A stretch of 64,000 nt of DNA from Actinomycetota bacterium (GTDB lineage Bacteria > Actinomycetota > Acidimicrobiia > Acidimicrobiales > RAAP-2). Made by a program: the position numbers and the translations under genes. Under the pieces are notes generated by a model. The model saw only the letters and a program-made list of their open reading frames with translations, did no database searches and was not told where the DNA came from. This document shows, in pieces, positions 8,155-17,867 of the stretch; within the stretch, counting starts at the first letter, position 1; every line of letters begins with the position of its first letter. The stretch covers positions 1-64,000 of the forward strand of contig JAJPJV010000026.1 in assembly GCA_021324045.1 (NCBI GenBank), read 5' to 3'.

Positions 8155-9279
8155 TTATGACGCCGATGGCATCCGGCGGGGCATCGGGACCGCCGTTTCC
8201 GGCCAGCGTTTTCGGCTCGCGCGGCTGAGCTTTCGCATGAGGGCGACGGCCCCAGGGTCGTCCTCGATGGGACGCACCTCGAGGGCCTTGTCGTCGACCA
8301 TGCCCTGAAAAACCTCCGCGCCCTTCTCGGTACGAACGACGGTGAGCGTACAGTCGTTGAACGCCCCGATCCCACCCGTGGAGATGTCGGCATGCTCCGC
8401 GGCGAAGTCCGGGCACATCTTGCAACCCTCGCGGGTGAACTCTCGAGCTTCTTTGAGTGGGATCTCGTGAAAGCTGCCGTCACGCATCCATACCTGAAAG
8501 ACGCCCTTGATGTTCATTTTGAGGATGTTCTCGCGAGCGAGGCCATAGCGCGCCTCGAAGAGCTCGGGAAAGATGGCGTCGTCGAAGGTCTTCGAGCACA
8601 TCAAGCCGATCGACAACACGAAGCGCCGAGCCACTTTTCCCGCCTTGCGAGCAGCCATCACCGCTGGCGCCGATGCCTGACAACCCATGCCGACCAGGGC
8701 GATTCGTTCGGCGCCCCCGCTGATCGCGTCGGCATAGGCGAGGGGATTCGCCGAGTAGGTGTACCGGGACCCGGCTGTGGCGAGCACTTCGTCGCGTGTG
8801 CGCACAACGGCAGGAACCGCTTTCCAACTGGTGCCATCGCCCTCGAGCGCGGAGGTCAACGCGACATCGATCACATCGTGCTCCAATGCCCAGATGAGCA
8901 GCGCAGAGACGAGCCCACCGTCTTGGCCCGCAGCGTGAACTTCGGGGTCAGTGGCCCGGGCGAGGACGATCTGAGAGGCCACTCCTTCGACCTCGTGTTC
9001 GTCTCGGGAGCGGCCGAAGAGGAACGTGTCGATCTCGGGCTCCCAATCGCGGAACCGAGGGCAAGCCCGCGTGCACAGCGTGCAGCCCCGTGCGCCATGC
9101 GTGCAGTCCTCGCGCCCTCCGTCCTCGAGCACGTGGAAGGGCTTGTATCGACCGCCTTCGTCGTCGTACTTCAAGACGTCGTAGGGGCAGGCCACAATGC
9201 AGGCCGTGCATCCCGTGCAAAGACCCGAAGTCACGACCTCTTTGTAAAGGTGAGCCCAGTGCAGCTTCTCGGGAGCCAT
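8155..9279 (-). CDS. Coenzyme F420 hydrogenase/dehydrogenase beta-subunit family (FrhB-like) iron-sulfur flavoprotein
   Basis: A 374-aa FrhB/FpoF-type protein. The N-terminal ferredoxin region has Cys21, 24, 27, 31 and Cys59, 66, 69, 73 for two [4Fe-4S] clusters. The FrhB domain follows with QDGGLVSALL, GMGCQ, GLMCSKTF and GCKMCPDF..ADISTGGIG, where FAD and F420 bind in the family. It probably moves electrons between F420H2 and an iron-sulfur partner. No hydrogenase or reductase subunit lies beside it; bcp is just upstream on the same strand (9-base gap). It resembles the gene at 55834-57222 but lacks that protein's long linker. The partner is unknown. Confidence 0.85.
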   Translation of the reverse strand: MAPEKLHWAHLYKEVVTSGLCTGCTACIVACPYDVLKYDDEGGRYKPFHVLEDGGREDCTHGARGCTLCTRACPRFRDWEPEIDTFLFGRSRDEHEVEGVASQIVLARATDPEVHAAGQDGGLVSALLIWALEHDVIDVALTSALEGDGTSWKAVPAVVRTRDEVLATAGSRYTYSANPLAYADAISGGAERIALVGMGCQASAPAVMAARKAGKVARRFVLSIGLMCSKTFDDAIFPELFEARYGLARENILKMNIKGVFQVWMRDGSFHEIPLKEAREFTREGCKMCPDFAAEHADISTGGIGAFNDCTLTVVRTEKGAEVFQGMVDDKALEVRPIEDDPGAVALMRKLSRASRKRWPETAVPMPRRMPSAS

Positions 9280-9288
9280 GGGGCCACC

Positions 9289-9753
9289 CTATCCGGCGAT
9301 CTCCTGAAGGACCTTCTCGGCGTGGCCGTCTGCTCTCACGTTGTACCAGGCACGCTCAATCACCCCCTTGGCGTCGATCAAGAATGTCGACCGTATGACG
9401 CCGAGGGTCTTCTTGCCGTACATCGTCTTTTCGCCCCACGCTCCGTATTTCTCCATGACCGAATGGTCGGCGTCGGTCAGGAGCGGGAACTGCAAAGCGT
9501 ACTTCTGCCGGAAGCGCTGATGCTTCTCCGCACCATCGGGAGAGATGCCGAGCACCTTGACCCCAGCACGAGCGAAGGCATGGAGGTTGTCGTTGAACTG
9601 GCATGCCTCCTTCGTGCACCCGGGTGTGTCGTCGGCCGGGTAGAAGTAGACCACCACGGGTGATCCATGGAGATCCCTGAGGGATACCTTGTTCCCATCC
9701 TGATCCGGCAGGGTGAATGCTGGTGCTTTGTCGCCAGCCTGTAGGCGTGCCAT
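9289..9753 (-). CDS. bcp: Thioredoxin-dependent peroxiredoxin, BCP/PrxQ type
   Basis: A 154-aa cytoplasmic thiol peroxidase that reduces hydrogen and organic peroxides. The active-site segment YPADDTPGCTKEAC carries the peroxidatic Cys46 and, five residues on, the resolving Cys51 typical of the 1-helix PrxQ type. Length is standard. The start at 9753 has a GGAGG-like run (aagGAGGgacag) upstream. The FrhB-like gene follows in the same direction after 9 bases, so the two may share a message. Confidence 0.95.
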   Translation of the reverse strand: MARLQAGDKAPAFTLPDQDGNKVSLRDLHGSPVVVYFYPADDTPGCTKEACQFNDNLHAFARAGVKVLGISPDGAEKHQRFRQKYALQFPLLTDADHSVMEKYGAWGEKTMYGKKTLGVIRSTFLIDAKGVIERAWYNVRADGHAEKVLQEIAG

Positions 9754-10081
9754 CGCTTCTGTCCCTCCTTCATTCGCTTCCTCGGGCTTGCTCGGTCTCC
9801 GTGGCCCGTACCCTCCCTGACCGCTCCTGGTCTATCGGGAATGGATGTGCACAGGATGCCCGAGTTCTTTCTTGGGTCGCTTGCCCTGGCGGGATTGTGC
9901 AACATGTTCGGGCCCGGCAGCCACCCATTGGCAGGGGCCTCATGGCCCCGACCTCCATGGAGTGTGCTCGACGTGGGCGTGGAGCTGGTAGTCTGACCAC
10001 AAATGGTGGTTGCATCCAAGGGCGCTCATCTTCACCGTGCGTCGCGTCCTAGCGAGGTAAGACAATCCGACTGATCGCAGG
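9754..10081. other. Divergent intergenic region between bcp and the DEAD-box gene
   Basis: About 330 bases without a supported gene. It must hold promoters for both directions. A weak candidate for the helicase is CTCGAC (9967-9972) with TAGTCT (9989-9994), 16 bases apart. No RNA gene or repeat is apparent. Confidence 0.3.
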
Positions 10082-11455
10082 ATGACTGTCGGAGATCCGA
10101 TCTCCAGCTTCGGATTGGAGGAAGAGGATTCGCGAGGCGCCGGGTTCGCAGCGGTCGGATCCGGCGACCAACGGGATGTCTTCGAGACCTCTTCGACCTT
10201 CGAGTCGCTGGGAGTGTGCATCGATCTGGTCAAGGCCCTCGCTGACCAGGGCATCGTTGTCGCCTTCCCGATCCAGGCGCTGACGATCGGTGACGCGTTG
10301 GCGGGCCACGACGTCTGCGGGAAAGCGAAGACGGGGGCGGGGAAGACGCTCGCCTTCGGTCTCCCGCTCCTCCAGCGGGTCGCAGAGCAGAAGGCGGGCA
10401 CTCCTCGCACCTCGCGGCTTTCCTCCAAACCCTGCGCACAACCACGCGGCCTCGTCTTGCTCTCCACCCGCGAACTGGCGCTGCAGGTCCACAACGTGTT
10501 GGTTCCGCTCTCCCGGGCCGTCGGTCTCCGCTTGGTCGCTCTCTACGGCGGTGCGGACGTCGAGCGACAGATCTCGAGGTTGCGCAAAGGCGTTGACGTT
10601 GTCATTGCCACTCCAGGGCGGCTGATTGACCTCGTGGAGCGCAACGAGGTTTCGCTGGAGCAGGTCTCGATTGCCGTGCTGGATGAGGCCGATCGCATGG
10701 CTGACATGGGGTTCATGCCCCAGGTCGAATGGCTCTTGCGACGCATGGATCGCGGTGGCCGTGATTCGAGCAGGAATCGGTCGGTGGTCGGCCATCCCAC
10801 CGAGGGGTCACGGCGCCAGACGCTGTTGTTCTCGGCGACGCTCGACGGGGCCGTCGACCGGTTGGTCGATCGCTATATGAACCATCCGAAGTTCCATGAG
10901 GTTGCCTCGGCCTCCCAGACGGTAGTGGCAATGGAGCACCGGTTTCTCCAGGTCCACGAACTCGACAAGGTGAAGGTCGTAGCTGCGATCTGCCGCCCAC
11001 GATCGCGGTCGCTGGTGTTCGTTCGGACCAAGCGAGGGGTTGACCGCCTCGTCAGAGAGCTTCTTCGTGAAGGCGTCAAGAGCGCTGCGATCCATGGAGA
11101 TCTCCGCCAGGCCGAACGCGAACGGTCGTTGGAGGCGTTCGCCACGGGCAAGCTCCCAGTGCTCGTTGCGACCGACGTGGCCGCTCGAGGCCTTGACATC
11201 GAGAACGTCGATGTGGTCGTGCATTTCGATCCCCCGGAGGACCACAAGACTTATCTTCACCGATCGGGAAGGACTGCGCGCGCGGGTGAGCCCGGATTGG
11301 CAGTTACGCTGTTGCTTTGGAACCAGCTACTCCATGGCGAGCTCCTGCAACGGCGCCTCGGTCTCGACATCCCCATCGTCGAGATGTTCTCCAACGATCC
11401 ACGGCTCGCCGACCTCGCGAACTGGCAGCCCGCTGCCGATGAAAGCGTTCTGTAG
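10082..11455 (+). CDS. DEAD-box ATP-dependent RNA helicase
   Basis: A 457-aa RNA helicase with a complete motif set: Q motif region around residues 40-66 (FESLGVCIDLVKAL..FPIQ), motif I AKTGAGKT (82-89), motif II DEAD within VLDEADRM (about 200), motif III SAT (about 253), and motif VI HRSGRTARAG (about 392). It lacks the long basic tail of CsdA/DeaD, so it is a compact RhlE-like enzyme, probably for ribosome assembly or RNA turnover. About 35 extra residues precede the Q motif, so the true start could be internal. It stands alone. Confidence 0.9.
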   Translation: MTVGDPISSFGLEEEDSRGAGFAAVGSGDQRDVFETSSTFESLGVCIDLVKALADQGIVVAFPIQALTIGDALAGHDVCGKAKTGAGKTLAFGLPLLQRVAEQKAGTPRTSRLSSKPCAQPRGLVLLSTRELALQVHNVLVPLSRAVGLRLVALYGGADVERQISRLRKGVDVVIATPGRLIDLVERNEVSLEQVSIAVLDEADRMADMGFMPQVEWLLRRMDRGGRDSSRNRSVVGHPTEGSRRQTLLFSATLDGAVDRLVDRYMNHPKFHEVASASQTVVAMEHRFLQVHELDKVKVVAAICRPRSRSLVFVRTKRGVDRLVRELLREGVKSAAIHGDLRQAERERSLEAFATGKLPVLVATDVAARGLDIENVDVVVHFDPPEDHKTYLHRSGRTARAGEPGLAVTLLLWNQLLHGELLQRRLGLDIPIVEMFSNDPRLADLANWQPAADESVL

Positions 11456-11548
11456 CGTTGCCCTTCTGCTCCGCTCCGGCTCGGCTGGCGCGGCCGCTGC
11501 CCGCTGTGATCAGCGAGGGCACGTTCTGATCGCCAACCCGCCGATCCG

Positions 11549-12295
11549 GTGAGCGCGACGTCGGCTCCCACAGTGTGGGCCCCAGATGACGGGGTGCGCA
11601 CGGTGCTGGTCGTCGCTGCTCACCCCGATGACATCGACTTTGGGGCGGCGGGGTCGGTTGCCGCACTCACGGCGAGCGGGTGTGCTGTGACGTACTGCAT
11701 CGTGACCGATGGCCAGGCTGGCGGTTTCGATCGCAGCCAATCCAGGCTGGCGGTCGGTGCACGACGACGCAAGGAGCAGTCTGCCGCTGCCGCAGAAGTC
11801 GGCGTGCAACAGGTGGTGTTCCTCGGATACCCAGACGGGGCGCTGACACCGTCACTGGAACTTCGCCGAGATCTGACGAGAGTCATCCGCCAGGTCAGGC
11901 CGCAGCGGGTCATCGCACCTTCACCCGAACGCGACTGGTCGAGGATTTTCGCCAGTCATCCAGACCATCTGGCGACAGGGGAGGCGGTGATCTGCGCCGT
12001 CTACCCGGACTCGAGGAATCCCTTCGCTCACCCAGAGTTGCTCGATACGGAGGGCCTCGAGCCCCATACGGTCGAGCAGCTTTGGCTGATGGCGAGCTCC
12101 CGTCTCGATCTCGTTGTCGACATCACCTCCACGTTCGACCGCAAGATCGCGGCACTCAGTTGTCACGAGAGCCAGCTGCCCAACGGGAAGCCACCGGTGG
12201 AGCGCCTTTATGAGTGGGCCGCTGGAACGGCTCGTATGGCAGGATTACCCGAGGGATCGCTTGCGGAAGGTTTTCAAACCGTTCGGACCGCGTAG
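11549..12295 (+). CDS. PIG-L/LmbE family N-acyl-sugar deacetylase
   Basis: A 248-aa zinc deacetylase-fold protein. The metal site AHPDDID lies at residues 24-30 and a second element SHPDHLATG is near 132-140. Actinobacterial members include MshB (mycothiol synthesis) and Mca (mycothiol-conjugate amidase), plus many of unknown substrate. The sequence alone does not show which one this is. The start is a GTG; the preceding helicase gene ends 93 bases upstream. Confidence 0.85.
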   Translation: MSATSAPTVWAPDDGVRTVLVVAAHPDDIDFGAAGSVAALTASGCAVTYCIVTDGQAGGFDRSQSRLAVGARRRKEQSAAAAEVGVQQVVFLGYPDGALTPSLELRRDLTRVIRQVRPQRVIAPSPERDWSRIFASHPDHLATGEAVICAVYPDSRNPFAHPELLDTEGLEPHTVEQLWLMASSRLDLVVDITSTFDRKIAALSCHESQLPNGKPPVERLYEWAAGTARMAGLPEGSLAEGFQTVRTA

Positions 12296-12332
12296 GTCGC
12301 CCGGAGGCACCTGAGCGGCGCCGCGAGCGTTC

Positions 12333-15068
12333 TCAGCTCACGAGTTGGCGAACGACGTAGGGCAGGATGCCGCCGTGGCGGTAGTACTCGGCTTCCATCG
12401 GCGTATCGATGCGCACCCGTGCAGTCAGCCGTATCGGTCCACGCTCACCCTGAGCAACAACAGTGACTTCCTTTGGGACAGACCCAGCGTTGAGCGCGGT
12501 CAGCCCTGAAATCGAGATGACCTCTTCGCCGGTGATGCTCAACGATGCAGCCGTCTCGCCTGGGGCGAACTGGAGGGGCAGGATGCCCATCCCGATGAGA
12601 TTGGAGCGGTGGATCCGCTCGAAACTTTCCGCAAGCACCGCACGGACGCCCAAGAGCGCTGGTCCTTTGGCGGCCCAGTCCCGACTGGAACCAGAGCCGT
12701 ACTCCTTCCCGGCGATGACCACGAGCGGCACCCCTTCTGCTGCATACCGAGTCGCCGCGTCGAAGATCGTCATCTGCGTCCGATCCGGGAAGTGAAGCGT
12801 GAACCCGCCCTCGACCCCAGGGGTGAGCTGGTTTCGAAGGCGCGGATTGGCGAACGTACCTCGCACCATGACCTCGTGGTTGCCCCGCCGGGCGCCGTAG
12901 GAGTTGAAATCTGCCGGGTCAACGCCATGGTCGATGAGATAGCGGCCTGCGGGGGTCGATGGTCCGATGGAACCGGCTGGGGAGATGTGGTCGGTCGTCA
13001 CGCTGTCACCGAGCAGGGCGAGGACCCGAGCCCCTTCGATGTCGCCCACCGCGGCGGGGCGAGGGGTCATCGATTGGACGAAGGGCGGGTGCAGCACATA
13101 GGTCGAATCAGGGTTCCATGCGAATGTTCGCCCACCCGAGACCGGAACCGCGCGCCAGCGATGATCTCCCTCGAACACCGAGGCATAACGCTCGGTGAAC
13201 ATCTTTGAGTCCAAGGAACGTCGAATGGTCTCTGCGATCTCGTGCTGCGTCGGCCATAGGTCGCCGAGCTTGACGGGACGTCCGTCGTTGCCGACCCCGA
13301 GCGGATCGACGGTCAGGTCGATGTCCACGGTTCCCGCAAGCGCGTACGCGACCACGAGCGGCGGGGAGCACAGGTAGTTCAACCGCACGTCGGGGTGAAT
13401 GCGACCCTCGAAGTTGCGGTTGCCGGACAGCACGGCAGCCACTGCAAGGTCGCCGGATCGGACAATCTCTGAAATTCCTGGCTGCAGCGGCCCTGAATTT
13501 CCGATGCAGGTGGTGCAGCCGAAGCCGACGAGGTAGAAGCCGAGGGCCTCGAGGTCAGCCAGCAGCCCGGCACGCGCGAGGTAATCCATGACAACACGGG
13601 AACCCGGCGCAAGCGAGGTCTTCACCCAGGGCTTGACGCTTAGGCCGCGTTCGACGGCTCGCCGAGCAAGCAGGCCGGCAGCCACGAGGACCTGAGGGTT
13701 CGAGGTGTTCGTGCAGCTCGTGATGGCAGCGATGACGACGTTGCCGTCCGTGATGTCTTGGGTCTCCGGCGAGGACGCGGCACTGTGGGCTGGCGACGCA
13801 GGATCCGGTGCCGGCGACGGCGTCCATGACTTCGTACGCGGCGAACGGCCGAGAGCGGCTCGGAAGGCCGAGCTCACGCTTTGCAGCGAAAGCCGGTCCT
13901 GTGGGCGGGCAGGGCCGGCGATGCTGGGTTCTACGGTGGAGAGATCGAGTTCGATCGTCTCGGTGTAGACGGCTTCGTCGTGGCCGGGTTCGTGCCACAG
14001 TCCCTGCTCCTTGGCGTAGGCCTCGACCAGTGCGACGTGCTGCGGGTCGCGCCCGGTGAAGCGGAGATAGGCGATCGTCGCTTCGTCGATGGGGAAAATC
14101 GTGCAGGTGGCGCCATACTCGGGGGACATGTTGCCGATCGTCGCCCGGTTCTCGACCGGAAGCGTGGCGATCCCTGGCCCGAAACACTCCACGAACTTGC
14201 CCACGACCCCGTGCTTTCGGAGGAGCTCGGTGATCGTGAGCACGAGATCCGTGGCGGTCGTTCCCTCGGGGAGCTCACCGACCAGCCTCAGGCCCACGAC
14301 CGAGGGGACCAACAGGGGAATTGGCTGCCCCAGCATTGCTGCCTCTGCCTCGATGCCGCCGACACCCCAGCCCAGCACACCGAGCCCGTTGACCATCGTG
14401 GTGTGGGAATCGGTCCCGACGAGCGTGTCGCAATAGGCCCGCGCGTCGGACGTCGAGAACACCACTCTGGCCAGGTGCTCCAGATTGACCTGGTGGCAGA
14501 TCCCGGTACCTGGCGGGACCACGCGAAACTGATCGAAGCCTTCTTGGGCCCAACGCAGGAGCTGGTAGCGCTCGAGGTTGCGTTGGTACTCGATGTCGAC
14601 ATTCTGATCGAAGGCACCGGGCTGGCCGGCGACCTCGGCGATCACCGAATGGTCGATGACGAGCTCCACGGGTACCAGCGGATTAACCACTGCGGGGTCA
14701 CCGCCTAAAGCCGTCACCGCATCCCGCATCGCTGCAAGGTCGACGACCGCAGGGACACCGGTGAAGTCCTGCATGAGCACGCGTTCGGGGATGAAGGAGA
14801 TCTCGCGGGGCTCGGAAGAGCCGGCCCCAGTGCCCTGGCTTCGCACCCATGACGCCACGGATTCGACATCTTGCCCGGTGACGCGGACTCCATCCTCGTG
14901 CCGCAGGAGGTTCTCGAGCAGGACCTTGAGACTGTAGGGAAGGTGGTCGATGTCGTGACTTGCCAGACCGGAGGCCCCGAGTCGGAAGATCTCGAAATCG
15001 CGGCCACCGACGGTCAGGGTGGAACGAGCGCCGAAGCTGTCGGGATGGTCTGAGGGCATGTGGCCCAT
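12333..15068 (-). CDS. acnA: Aconitate hydratase A
   Basis: A 911-aa TCA-cycle enzyme that converts citrate to isocitrate using a [4Fe-4S] cluster. The cluster cysteines are in [10 protein letters not shown] (about residue 450) and in the pair of CTTCIGNSG (about 520). Substrate-loop motifs such as [15 protein letters not shown] and [16 protein letters not shown] are present. A low-complexity segment rich in Ser, Pro and Ala (about 415-440) interrupts the middle, as in other actinobacterial AcnA. It is monocistronic and divergent from argS. Confidence 0.97.
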   Translation of the reverse strand: MGHMPSDHPDSFGARSTLTVGGRDFEIFRLGASGLASHDIDHLPYSLKVLLENLLRHEDGVRVTGQDVESVASWVRSQGTGAGSSEPREISFIPERVLMQDFTGVPAVVDLAAMRDAVTALGGDPAVVNPLVPVELVIDHSVIAEVAGQPGAFDQNVDIEYQRNLERYQLLRWAQEGFDQFRVVPPGTGICHQVNLEHLARVVFSTSDARAYCDTLVGTDSHTTMVNGLGVLGWGVGGIEAEAAMLGQPIPLLVPSVVGLRLVGELPEGTTATDLVLTITELLRKHGVVGKFVECFGPGIATLPVENRATIGNMSPEYGATCTIFPIDEATIAYLRFTGRDPQHVALVEAYAKEQGLWHEPGHDEAVYTETIELDLSTVEPSIAGPARPQDRLSLQSVSSAFRAALGRSPRTKSWTPSPAPDPASPAHSAASSPETQDITDGNVVIAAITSCTNTSNPQVLVAAGLLARRAVERGLSVKPWVKTSLAPGSRVVMDYLARAGLLADLEALGFYLVGFGCTTCIGNSGPLQPGISEIVRSGDLAVAAVLSGNRNFEGRIHPDVRLNYLCSPPLVVAYALAGTVDIDLTVDPLGVGNDGRPVKLGDLWPTQHEIAETIRRSLDSKMFTERYASVFEGDHRWRAVPVSGGRTFAWNPDSTYVLHPPFVQSMTPRPAAVGDIEGARVLALLGDSVTTDHISPAGSIGPSTPAGRYLIDHGVDPADFNSYGARRGNHEVMVRGTFANPRLRNQLTPGVEGGFTLHFPDRTQMTIFDAATRYAAEGVPLVVIAGKEYGSGSSRDWAAKGPALLGVRAVLAESFERIHRSNLIGMGILPLQFAPGETAASLSITGEEVISISGLTALNAGSVPKEVTVVAQGERGPIRLTARVRIDTPMEAEYYRHGGILPYVVRQLVS

Positions 15069-15160
15069 TGTGCCCCGTGTCAGACCTTCGGTGCGTCACA
15101 CGTATGGTCCAGTCTTGGTTCCCGTGTCGGCAGGGGTCACGGCTGGCGCGAAAATGGATC

Positions 15161-16927
15161 ATGATCAGCCCTTCGGCCGAGGTGGCGGCGCGTCTGCACG
15201 CAGCATTCGATGTGATCGAGGCCGGCGCCGATCCCGTGCTCAAACCCTCCGATCGCGCCGACCTGCAAGCCAATGGCGCCCTGCCCTTGGCAAAGCGGCT
15301 CGGCAGAGACGCCAGGGAGGTCGCTGCGGAGGTCCTCGAGCGACTCGACCTGGCTGGGATCTGCGATCAGGTCGAGCTGAGTGGTCCTGGCTTCATCAAC
15401 CTGACCTTTGCCGACTCCTATCTCGCCGAGCAGCTGGCAGCCATGGCAAGGGATGCACGCCTTGGGATTGGACGCGCAGAGCATCCGGAGACCATCGTGG
15501 TGGACTACTCGGCGCCGAACGTCGCCAAAGAGATGCACGTCGGCCATCTTCGGACCACCGTGATCGGTGACTGCTTGGTGCGGATCCTCGACTTCCTCGG
15601 GCACGACGTCCGTCGTCAGAACCACATCGGCGATTGGGGGACCCCGTTCGGGATGCTCATCGAGCACCTGATCGACGTCGGGGAGAAGGAGGCAGCGCAC
15701 GAACTTTCTGTGGGCGACCTCAACCGCTTCTATCAAGCGGCGCGGGCCTCCTTCGAGGCGAACGAGGACTTCCGGAATCGGAGCCGTAGGCGGGTCGTTC
15801 TCCTCCAGTCAGGGGATCCGGAGACCCGGCGCCTTTGGCGCCTCTTGGTCGACGAGAGCGTCCGGTACTTCGATGTCGTCTACGAGAAGCTCGGCGTCCT
15901 GCTCACAGACGATGACATCGTCGGCGAGAGCTTCTACAACCCGATGCTTCCCGACGTTGTCTCCGATCTGGCTGCCAAGGGCCTGCTCATCGAGCACGAA
16001 GGCGCGAAGTGCGTGTTCCCCGCCGGCTTCACGAACCGCAAGGGCGAGCCCCTTCCGTTGATCGTCCAGAAGTCCGACGGTGGGTACGGCTATGCGGCGA
16101 CGGATCTCGCAGCGATTCGCGATCGTGTCAACCGGATCGGGGCGACGCGCTTGCTCTATGTCGTTGGCACTCCGCAGTCTCAGCACCTCCAGATGTGCTT
16201 CGCGGTGGCTCGCATGGCGGGATGGTTACCCGACAACGTGAGTGCCGTGCACGTGGGGTTCGGGAATGTGCTCGGCCCTGACGGGCGCATGCTGAAGACC
16301 CGCTCGGGCGAGTCGGTGAAGCTGGTTGACCTCCTCGACGAGGCCATCCAGCGCGCAGCGAGCGCAATCCTGTCGCGCGGGGAGGAGGAGAGCGGGGGTG
16401 CTCGGCACATCGCCGGGGAGGGGGAGCCCGCACTGTCATCGGTGGCTCGCATGGTCGGGATTGGTGCGGTCAAGTATGCCGACCTTTCAACGGACAGAAC
16501 TCGCGATTATGTCTTCGACTGGGATCGCATGTTGGCCTTCGAAGGGAACACCGGTCCGTACCTCCAGTACGCACACGCGCGGATCTGTTCGATCTTCCGC
16601 CGAGGAAAGGAATCCTTCGATCGGGGAGCGCCCTCAGCGATCCCCATTCCGCCGAAGCTCGGTCATCCCCAAGAGCGCGCGCTCGGGATTGCCTTGCTCC
16701 GTCTCGTTGATGTCCTCGATGAGACGATCGCCACCTACAGCCCGCACAAGTTGAGCACCTATCTCTACAGCCTGGCCACGACCTTCACCGACTTCTACGA
16801 GCACTGCCGGGTGCTCGTCGACGACGAGGTCCTGCGTCGCAGCCGGCTGCTGCTGAGTGAGCTCACCGCCCGGGTACTGGCCCTCGGCCTCGGGCTCCTC
16901 GGGATCGAAGCCCCGGAGCGGATGTAA
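15161..16927 (+). CDS. argS: Arginine--tRNA ligase
   Basis: A 588-aa class I synthetase. The arginyl N-terminal domain comes first, then the HIGH-type motif HVGHLRTT after DYSAPNVAKEM, the KMSK-region equivalent MLKTRSGESVKL, and the C-terminal DALR anticodon domain ending at LGIEAPERM. The ATG at 15161 is used because the alignment begins there; the frame is open to 14960 but that part overlaps acnA. In many actinobacteria argS directly precedes lysA; here about 6.7 kb of other genes lie between them. Confidence 0.96.
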   Translation: MISPSAEVAARLHAAFDVIEAGADPVLKPSDRADLQANGALPLAKRLGRDAREVAAEVLERLDLAGICDQVELSGPGFINLTFADSYLAEQLAAMARDARLGIGRAEHPETIVVDYSAPNVAKEMHVGHLRTTVIGDCLVRILDFLGHDVRRQNHIGDWGTPFGMLIEHLIDVGEKEAAHELSVGDLNRFYQAARASFEANEDFRNRSRRRVVLLQSGDPETRRLWRLLVDESVRYFDVVYEKLGVLLTDDDIVGESFYNPMLPDVVSDLAAKGLLIEHEGAKCVFPAGFTNRKGEPLPLIVQKSDGGYGYAATDLAAIRDRVNRIGATRLLYVVGTPQSQHLQMCFAVARMAGWLPDNVSAVHVGFGNVLGPDGRMLKTRSGESVKLVDLLDEAIQRAASAILSRGEEESGGARHIAGEGEPALSSVARMVGIGAVKYADLSTDRTRDYVFDWDRMLAFEGNTGPYLQYAHARICSIFRRGKESFDRGAPSAIPIPPKLGHPQERALGIALLRLVDVLDETIATYSPHKLSTYLYSLATTFTDFYEHCRVLVDDEVLRRSRLLLSELTARVLALGLGLLGIEAPERM

Positions 16928-16999
16928 CGGTGCTGCCCTCGATCGAGCCGAAGGTTCCCGTTGGGGTGGGTCGCGAGGATTCGAAGCTGAGCAAGGCTA

Positions 17000-17659
17000 C
17001 TAACAGCCAGTTTCGTCGCTGGAGAGCCTGGTCGCGTACACCGCCGCCTCGGTACGCCTCGAGAACCCCATCTTGGCGAGAAGGTTTGATACGTAGTTTT
17101 TGACGGTCTTTTCGGCGAGGAAGATCTCCTCACCGATCTGGCGGTTTGTCTTTCCCTCGGCGATGAGGGTGAGGATCCGACGCTCCTGGGGGGTCAGTCG
17201 TGCGATCCGCTCGTCCTCGCGCTTGCCCGAGAAACGATCGATGATCTCCGCGGTCTGGGAGGGGTCGAGGAGCGATTCTCCTGACGCCACGCGGCGAATG
17301 GCCGAAACGAGGTCGGTCCCCCTGATCTGCTTGAGCAAGAAGCCGCTCGCACCGGCGAGCACGGCAGCCACGAGGGCGTCGTTGTCGGCGAAGGAAGTGA
17401 GGATGAGCGTGCGGACCTCCGGATGGGCTGCCCGGAGACTCCGGCAGACTTCGATCCCGCTGCCTTCGGCAAGGCGCACATCGAGCACTGCGACGTCGGG
17501 CCGGGTCGAGGGCACCCGGCTCAAGGCTTCCTCGGCAGTGGAGGCTTCGCCCACGACGAGAATGTCACCCTGGGGCTCGAGCAGCTCTCGGAGGCCTCGC
17601 CGGACGATCTCGTGATCGTCGAGGAGAAACACCCGAATCGTACGATCGTCTTGGTTCAT
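17000..17659 (-). CDS. NarL/FixJ family response regulator, DosR/DevR-like
   Basis: A 219-aa two-domain regulator. In the receiver, the acidic pair is Asp14-Asp15, the phospho-acceptor Asp60 (AVLDVRLAEGSGIEVCRSLR region), Thr88 and Lys110. The C-terminal LuxR helix-turn-helix is TPQERRILTLIAEGKTNRQI through VKNYVSNLLAKMGFSRRTEA. The receiver wording VRLAEGSGIEVCR strongly resembles mycobacterial DosR, the hypoxia/NO dormancy regulator. No histidine kinase is adjacent, so its sensor is elsewhere. It faces away from a universal stress gene, a class of gene that DosR controls in mycobacteria. Confidence 0.9.
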   Translation of the reverse strand: MNQDDRTIRVFLLDDHEIVRRGLRELLEPQGDILVVGEASTAEEALSRVPSTRPDVAVLDVRLAEGSGIEVCRSLRAAHPEVRTLILTSFADNDALVAAVLAGASGFLLKQIRGTDLVSAIRRVASGESLLDPSQTAEIIDRFSGKREDERIARLTPQERRILTLIAEGKTNRQIGEEIFLAEKTVKNYVSNLLAKMGFSRRTEAAVYATRLSSDETGC

Positions 17660-17730
17660 GAGGCTCCCTGTGGCCAGCTGGTTCCTTGCGCGTCTCCCGT
17701 GCCGTCAGGCTATTGCGTCCGAGGTCGGTC

Positions 17731-17758
17731 AGGTCGGGTCACCGAGGTCGGGTCACCG
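17731..17758. repeat. Tandem 14-bp repeat between the response regulator and the stress-protein gene
   Basis: Two exact, adjacent copies of AGGTCGGGTCACCG (17731-17744, 17745-17758), with a partial copy AGGTCGGTC just before. They lie in the roughly 210-base divergent gap, 72 bases before the regulator's start and 110 bases before the USP start. A repeated operator for the response regulator is possible; the sequence is not the mycobacterial DosR box. Confidence 0.5.
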
Positions 17759-17867
17759 GCCAGGACCTCGCCGCTCCCAGATCCAGGACCTCGCGCGTCC
17801 AGCCGGCGCTGGTGCGCTCATGCTTGATGGGAGTGCCGAGTTGGGGATCGGCCCCTAGCATCGGGCG

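Noticed and set aside
8392-9663. 423-aa plus-strand frame opposite the FrhB-like and bcp genes
   Set aside because: Both minus-strand genes have complete family motifs; the plus frame shows none.
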